This document shows positions 61,901-64,000 of a stretch of 64,000 nucleotides of DNA, piece after piece. Position 1 is the stretch's first letter, and every line of letters begins with the position of its first letter. Source of the DNA: Gari tellinella (Eukaryota > Mollusca > Bivalvia > Cardiida > Psammobiidae); contig OV277866.1 of NCBI GenBank assembly GCA_922989275.2, positions 31,761,246-31,825,245 of the forward strand. Direction: 5' to 3'. Both the position numbers and the translations under genes were made by a program. The notes beneath the pieces were generated by a model. The model was not told the origin of the DNA and did no database searches. It was given only the letters and a program-made list of their open reading frames with translations.

Positions 61901-63583
61901 CTAATAAGGCCTAGAAAGGCATATTTATAGAGCTTATTTCTAGTGATGAAAATAGGTAACAATTTAAAGCAGGTTGTAATTAAAGCAGAATGCGCCTAAT
62001 AAGGCCTAGAAAGGCATATTTATAGAGCTTATTTCTAGTGATCAAAATAGGTAACAATTCAAAGCAGGGTGTAATTAAAGCAGAATGCGCCTTAGTATGC
62101 CTAGAAAGGCATATTTATAGAGCTTATTTCTAGTGATGAAATCAGGTAACAATTTAAAGCAGGTTAAAATTAAAGCAGAATGTGCATTATAAGGCCTAGA
62201 AAGGCATATCTATAGGGCTTATTTCTAGTGATGAAAATAGGTAACAACATAAAAGCAGGTTAAAAGTAAATCAGAATGTGCCATAAGGTGTAGGCATTCT
62301 TCTTTTTGTTCAGCCTGCTTTAAGCTAAAGTGTACGTAAGGCGGCATCTGATCTTGATTCAAGCTGTTTGCAAATGTAAGTGAATTTTCCTCCCTATTAC
62401 AAATCCTTCGGAACAACACACACAATATTTGTCTCCTGTTTGGTGTTGTTGTAGAGAAGGAATACTTTTAACCTGTTCACCCCAGAAACTTCAAATGGAA
62501 AATTTATAAATTTAATTAGTCTAGTTGAGATTTTTTAGCGACTTGTTTGGACTTTTTCAGATTGTTTTTGTCAATGTATATAGCAATACAACAAAATATG
62601 AAGACCCTGGTCAGAGGGCTCCTTTAGAAACTGTCTGATCTGGATCTTCACTGTTTGAATAGGACAAGTACATTCTTCACAGGTACACTGTTTGAAAAGG
62701 TTGCATATATACATGACTAGGGTTAAAAGGGTTAAACGATACAAAGTACATGTTGTTTGTGAACAATGCGGCATCTGATCTGGATCCAAACTGTTTGACA
62801 CTCATCCTTAGGTTCTTTACTTAAAAAATGTATAAATCTAAATATAATTTTTTTTGCAGATGACAATTTTATAGTAGACGTATAAAAGCAGGATAAGGGT
62901 GAAAATTGAAATTCATTGACATTAATGTTTTACTTTTCTTATTTCAGTAAAATCTTAAACCTTCTAAGTCAAGTACAGAAACCTAATGATAAAAGGTGAG
63001 TAGTTTGCTTGCTTCATGTATATCTTAACACCAACTAGCAGTAAATATATACCTTGAACACCTTGTAGACCTTAAAAAGAGGGCACCACAGTTGCTTTAT
63101 ATATCTTATCACTTAATGTGTACGAACCAGTTTATGGTACAAACTAATCTATTTATCCTTTTAACCTGTCACCTCCTAAATACACCTTTTTACTTCTCTA
63201 AATTATTTCATCACTGAAAAAAATACATAGTTCCAATTTATACAGTTATGAATATGACTGCATGATAAGAAATAGTTTCTCTTTTCTAGGAGATGGTAGC
63301 TTAAAGTAGGCTGAAAGTAAAGCAGAATGCACCTTAAGGTGCATTCTGCTTTACTTTCATCCTGCTTAAAGTGGTCACCTATTTTCAAAACTAGAAACAG
63401 GTTATCGGGTAATGGTTTAAACCACAGGTACTTGACACATACTTTATTATCTATTAACACCCCCCCCCCCCCCCCCCCCTTTAAAAAAAAATAATTTTTT
63501 TTTTTTTTTTACTATACTTCTATTATAGATACAAGGTAAACAGCGCAATTCGACACCTAGTCTTTACTATCCACTTTTACTGA
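49910..63583 (+). CDS. Small SAM-domain protein (about 99 aa)
   Basis: Five short exons (49910-49990, 55184-55246, 56488-56540, 62948-62995, 63529-63583) join in frame. The product matches the sterile alpha motif pattern: VQDIVNWLSE (helix 1), NKLTDCIKKFREASVDGNKL (helices 2-3 with the VDG turn), HITLTDLKGINVSKGDA (helix 4) and SKILNLLSQVQKPNDKR (helix 5). SAM domains mediate protein-protein self-association. The ATG at 49910 is the first in this frame after a stop at about 49790, but translation could enter higher through an unseen upstream exon or through CTCCAG at about 49818. An overlapping 78-codon reading frame in another phase begins at 49722. The last exon is the weakest, because AAG|GTAAAC inside it could instead be a donor. 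Partner and pathway are unknown. Confidence 0.65.
50173..50971. mobile_element. TTAA MITE, GCAGG-hairpin family, interrupted
   Basis: TTAACCCATAACCCCACAG ... TATGGGGTAATGGGTTAA. The hairpin (50222-50290) is followed by an inserted TTAA element (50296-50821). The remaining flank (GCTACCATTTGC, AAGTGGAACTATTTTCTTGA) resumes after it. Confidence 0.7.
50296..50821 (-). mobile_element. TTAA element with tRNA-like segment, copy 1
   Basis: The ends TTAAAGAGGCTCGCAACCGG and CCGTTGCGAGTCGGACCCTTTAA are inverted. The minus strand at about 50436-50530 is tRNA-like (GGTCACGGGTTCGAATCCCA, 3' CCAGAGC facing 5' GCGCTGG). The body contains AAAAACGATGGAAAATATC. Confidence 0.7.
51190..51733 (-). mobile_element. 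TTAA element with tRNA-like segment, copy 2
   Basis: The ends TTAAAGCGACTCGCAACCAG and CCGGTTGCGAGTCCCTTTAA. The minus-strand tRNA-like part at about 51329-51418 has B box GGTTCGAATCCC and A-box-like TGGTCTAAGCGG. It differs from copy 1 in the tRNA segment far more than in the body. Confidence 0.75.
51730..52310. mobile_element. 577-bp-type TTAA element, copy 2 (inverted)
   Basis: The reverse complement of 34190-34766 with scattered substitutions and small indels. It shares its left TTAA with 51190-51733 and its right TTAA with 52307-52572. Confidence 0.8.
52307..52572. mobile_element. TTAA MITE, GCAGG-hairpin family (decayed hairpin)
   Basis: TTAACCCATTACCAATAG ... AAAATCAGGGTTAA. The hairpin arms (52440-52525) are imperfect. 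Confidence 0.7.
52569..52820. mobile_element. TTAA MITE, GCAGG-hairpin family, reverse orientation
   Basis: TTAACCCTTTACCCAATAAA ... TATTGGGGAAAGGGTTAA. The hairpin at 52617-52690 centres on TGTGCCTTAAGGCACA. Confidence 0.8.
52937..53188. mobile_element. TTAA MITE, CTTTCCTCCCTGAAAC family
   Basis: TTAACTCTTTCCTCCCTGAA ... GACTAGGGTTCAAAGGTTTAA. The hairpin at 53045-53112 has a GAGGGCTCCGTTAGGAGCCC centre. Confidence 0.8.
53410..53654. repeat. Fragments of TA-type and GCAGG-type elements
   Basis: TACAGTAAAATTTCTCTATTATG at 53413 resembles the end of 32472-32810, with a decayed GCAGG hairpin after it (about 53540-53600). Confidence 0.4.
53655..53947. mobile_element. TTAA MITE with decayed CAAACAG hairpin
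   Basis: TTAACCCTTCTGCTTATTAT ... CTATTGGGCAAAGGGTTAA. It shares its right TTAA with the next element. Hairpin remnant: GTGTAGACCCAGATCAGA. Confidence 0.5.
53944..54778. mobile_element. TTAA MITE, GCAGG-hairpin family, split by hAT-like MITE
   Basis: TTAACCCTTCCCCAATAGAA ... GGCGTAAAGGGTTAA. The hairpin at 54066-54140 centres on GTGCTTTAAGGCAC. The right flank is interrupted at GGCTATGG by 54176-54757. Confidence 0.8.
54176..54757. mobile_element. hAT-like MITE with perfect 8-bp target duplication
   Basis: The ends CACAGGGCCCGACACGATTG and complement are flanked by GGCTATGG (54168-54175 and 54758-54765). Same family as 17260-17693. The internal middle (54530-54680) differs between copies. 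Confidence 0.88.
54826..55154. mobile_element. GGCAGCCCTG-ended element with CAAACAG hairpin
   Basis: The left TAGGGCAACC and right GGCAGCCCTG ends are bounded by TCTAAG / TATAAG, a probable 6-bp duplication with one change. The hairpin at 54945-55011 has a CCACATTATGTGG centre. It ends 29 bp before SAM exon 2. Confidence 0.65.
55184..55246 (+). CDS. SAM-domain gene, exon 2
   Basis: A strong polypyrimidine tract and CAG acceptor precede it; the donor is GTAAGT. It encodes 21 residues including FREASVDGNKLM, the core SAM turn. A MITE ends 29 bp upstream. Confidence 0.7.
55341..55590. mobile_element. TTAA MITE, CTTTCCTCCCTGAAAC family
   Basis: TTAACTCTTTCCTCCCTGAA ... CTAGGGTTCAAAGGGTTAA. The hairpin at 55446-55515 has a GGGCTCCTTTCGGAGCCC centre. 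Close sister of 52937-53188. Confidence 0.82.
55640..55725. repeat. Half of a GCAGG-hairpin element
   Basis: Only the right arm (GCACATTCTGCTTTACTTTC) and right flank remain (TAGAAAATGGCTATGGGGCAA). Confidence 0.55.
55785..56036. mobile_element. TTAA MITE, GCAGG-hairpin family
   Basis: TTAACCCATTACCCCATAAA ... TATGGCGTAATGGGTTAA. The hairpin at 55915-55986 centres on GTGCCTTAGGGCAC. Its right TTAA starts a fragment of the tRNA-bearing element (GCGACTTGCAACCAGATGG, 56033-56090). Confidence 0.82.
56488..56540 (+). CDS. SAM-domain gene, exon 3
   Basis: The acceptor is TTTCAG and the donor GTAAGT. It encodes HITLTDLKGINVSKGDA, the SAM helix-4 region, and ends in phase 2. A TTAA MITE starts 26 bp after the exon. 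Confidence 0.7.
56566..56872. mobile_element. TTAA MITE, CTTTCAACACC family, with half-hairpin duplication
   Basis: TTAACTCTTTCAACACCATG ... AATGTTGAAAGAGTTGA. A 59-bp segment with the left hairpin arm is duplicated in tandem (56595-56653, 56654-56712). The complete hairpin is 56676-56742. Confidence 0.8.
56935..57560. mobile_element. GCAGG-hairpin MITE split by a CAGGG element
   Basis: The left flank (TACTCTGTAAATATGCC, TTATTCCTCCACTGAAGAAG) and the right part with hairpin at 57422-57495 surround 57177-57369. It ends TGCATTGGGTTAA. Confidence 0.55.
57177..57369. mobile_element. CAGGGCTCCAGATAAG element, 6-bp duplication, copy 1
   Basis: The right end CTTATCTGGAGCCCTG and a decayed left end are flanked by TTGTCC on both sides (57171-57176, 57370-57375). 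Central hairpin GACGATTCTAATAAGTAGT, GTCTCTTCGAGAC turn. Confidence 0.78.
57639..57863. mobile_element. TA-flanked MITE, CAGTGGAGAA family
   Basis: TACAGTGGAGAAAACGTTAT ... ACAGATTCTCCACTGTA. The right half of the hairpin is mostly lost (CGCTGGGTAACCAAACTG). Confidence 0.8.
57868..58222. mobile_element. CAGTGCTCCCTC-family MITE
   Basis: TACAACCTGCTTCCTCTCTA at the left and TGTAGGGAGGGAACACTGTA at the right. The hairpin is reduced (57978-58020). It abuts the previous element. Confidence 0.65.
58293..58546. mobile_element. TTAA MITE, CTTTCAACACC family
   Basis: TTAACTCTTTCAATATTTTA ... AGTGTTGAAAGAGTTAA. The hairpin at 58353-58419 has a GGGCTTCTATAGGAGCAC centre. Confidence 0.8.
58627..58820. 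mobile_element. CAGGGCTCCAGATAAG element, copy 2
   Basis: The right end CTTATCTGGAGCCCTG is followed by ATATCT; the left end is preceded by ATATCTG, a probable 6-bp duplication offset by one base. Perfect hairpin CACTACTCATTAGAATCGTC. Confidence 0.72.
58871..59063. mobile_element. CAGGGCTCCAGATAAG element, copy 3 (inverted)
   Basis: CAGGGCTCCAGATAAG ... TTATCTGGAGCCCTG is flanked by CAAATG on both sides (58865-58870, 59064-59069). It is opposite in orientation to copy 2, 50 bp away. Confidence 0.82.
59100..59330. repeat. CAAACAG hairpin remnant and half GCAGG element
   Basis: A decayed hairpin (TTTTGATCCTGATCAGATGC ... GATCAAGATCCAAAA, 59107-59165) precedes the left flank of a GCAGG element that is broken at its arm TTAA (GGTAGCTTAAAGG, about 59315). 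Confidence 0.5.
59649..59872. mobile_element. CAGTGGAGAA-family MITE, diverged
   Basis: TACAGTAGAGAATACGTTTT at the left. The hairpin at 59757-59822 has a CCGGGTTACCCGG centre. The right end reaches GGGAAAGAATAAAA. Confidence 0.65.
59969..60218. mobile_element. CAGTGGAGAA-family MITE
   Basis: TACAGTGGAGAAAATGTTAT ... ACGTTTTCTCCACTGTTA. The hairpin at 60034-60097 has a CCGGGTAATCCGG centre. Confidence 0.78.
60290..60530. mobile_element. Diverged fragment of the 577-bp TTAA element
   Basis: TTAGTTTTAATACATAGAAA, ATATAAGAAATTGCGCG and GGCTTTAAAG match the 51730-52310 copy in order, with many changes. Confidence 0.55.
60980..62290. repeat. Tandem array, about 93-bp unit, 13-14 copies
   Basis: The unit contains AAAGCAGGTTGTAATTAAAG, CAGAATACGCCTAATAAGGC, CTAGAAAGGCATATTTATAG and GTGATGAAAATAGGTAACAA. 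The first part is one arm of the GCAGG hairpin and the last part its usual right flank (AAACTAGAAATAGG-type, reversed). Unit starts recur at about 61021, 61111, 61213, 61316, 61410, 61506, 61599, 61683, 61776, 61870, 61963, 62057, 62155 and 62249. Confidence 0.88.
62330..62465. mobile_element. Right half of a CAGTGCTCCCTC-family MITE
   Basis: The right hairpin arm (GCATCTGATCTTGATTCAAG) is followed by TTTTCCTCCCTATTACAAAT and GTTGTTGTAGAGAAGGAATA. Confidence 0.6.
62468..62735. mobile_element. TTAA MITE, CTTTCCTCCCTGAAAC family, diverged
   Basis: TTAACCTGTTCACCCCAGAA ... GACTAGGGTTAAAAGGGTTAA. The hairpin at 62587-62656 is partly decayed. Confidence 0.7.
62948..62995 (+). CDS. SAM-domain gene, exon 4
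   Basis: The acceptor is TTTCAG and the donor GTGAGT. It encodes SKILNLLSQVQKPNDK, the last SAM helix. It enters and leaves in phase 2 and joins in frame with exon 3. Confidence 0.65.
63161..63420. mobile_element. TTAA MITE, GCAGG-hairpin family
   Basis: TTAACCTGTCACCTCCTAAA ... TATCGGGTAATGGTTTAA. The hairpin at 63300-63371 centres on GCACCTTAAGGTGC. Confidence 0.8.
63463..63510. repeat. C homopolymer followed by A/T runs
   Basis: About 17 C residues, then A and T tracts, just before the candidate last SAM exon. The T-tract doubles as its polypyrimidine tract. Confidence 0.8.
63529..63583 (+). CDS. SAM-domain gene, candidate terminal exon
   Basis: A long T-tract and ATTATAG acceptor precede it. 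Read in phase it gives YKVNSAIRHLVFTIHFY and a TGA. It could instead be a 7-bp microexon ending before GTAAAC. No domain support. Confidence 0.35.
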
Positions 63584-64000
63584 TGCTAAAATAGACTCGA
63601 TCGCCGATATTCTCTTGTGGTACCCTCGGGAAATGATTAATTTATCAATATCTACTTTTTATTTCATCAAATTCCGTCAAATAACGCCACAGTACGTGAA
63701 TTATAACGAAAATAAGCATAAAAAAGTTTTCTGTCGTTCTCTTGGTACAGAATTGTACATAGCAACGAATGTACATGTAGGGGTGATCTGTTATTTGTCC
63801 ACAATAAACGGCCTATGCCACTGGAACTTTCACCAAATATTATAAATCATCTTTAAATGAAATATTATCAGTTTTATATAATTTACATAGAATGCAAAAT
63901 TAAAAGAAACTTTACCTGTTTAATTTTGACCAATGAGATCGCTCCGTTCATTCAATTCATTCCGGTATTCAAAATGGCATTCACAATGAAATGAGTCTTT
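63584..64000. other. 3' flank of the SAM gene, nothing recognised
   Basis: AT-rich sequence to the window edge. A 76-codon open frame at 63615 has no domain. Confidence 0.4.

Noticed and set aside
60980..62290. CRISPR array
   Set aside because: The whole roughly 93-bp unit is repeated with no unique spacers; it is a eukaryotic tandem array.

Overview
This is a eukaryotic, AT-rich, repeat-saturated genomic window, most likely from a bivalve mollusc. The host genes are split into short exons with GT/AG introns. The interspersed repeats look molluscan, including an element with GTGAGCGATATGG-type ends, and the space between exons is filled with small inverted-repeat elements (MITEs). Species cannot be named from sequence alone; a dreissenid-like bivalve is only a guess.

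Host genes (all + strand). (1) Two tandem paralogues encode monocarboxylate-transporter-like (SLC16/MCT) membrane proteins. Copy A is cut off by the left edge: five 3' exons, 1098-10424. Copy B is complete: seven exons, 23000-34978, 434 codons plus stop. The five shared exons have identical lengths (102, 414, 180, 126, 152 bp) and identical splice phases. (2) A small SAM-domain gene runs from about 49910 to 63583 in five short exons. No tRNA, rRNA or CRISPR was found.

Transposons. A 5'-truncated CR1/L2-like LINE (39838-42480, minus) sits inside a small TA-type MITE. Two other degenerate LINE reverse-transcriptase fragments lie at 7738-8480 (+) and about 46150-47140 (-). A PIF/Harbinger-like DNA transposon (43388-47512) carries a truncated DDE transposase and subterminal arrays of CGTACGGC-type motifs. 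Around them are some 70 MITE copies or fragments in several end-types: TTAA-flanked (piggyBac-like ends such as TTAACCCTTTACCCC), TA-flanked (mariner-like), and CAGGG/CACAGGG-ended with visible 6-bp or 8-bp target duplications. Many are nested, up to four deep (16942-18025), or laid end to end sharing one TTAA (51190-52820).

Main observation. About 40 of these elements carry the same kind of roughly 65-bp perfect or near-perfect palindrome (arms CAAACAGTTTGGATC...GATCCAAACTGTTTG). The same module sits inside elements whose terminal repeats and target duplications belong to different transposase classes. A second palindrome (arms GCAGGTTGAAAGTAAAGC...) dominates another TTAA family. The arm sequences differ between copies but covary, so both arms change together. 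Half-hairpins also appear to have seeded tandem arrays (56595-56712 and 60980-62290). The observations are read directly from sequence; the modular-cassette interpretation is inference.
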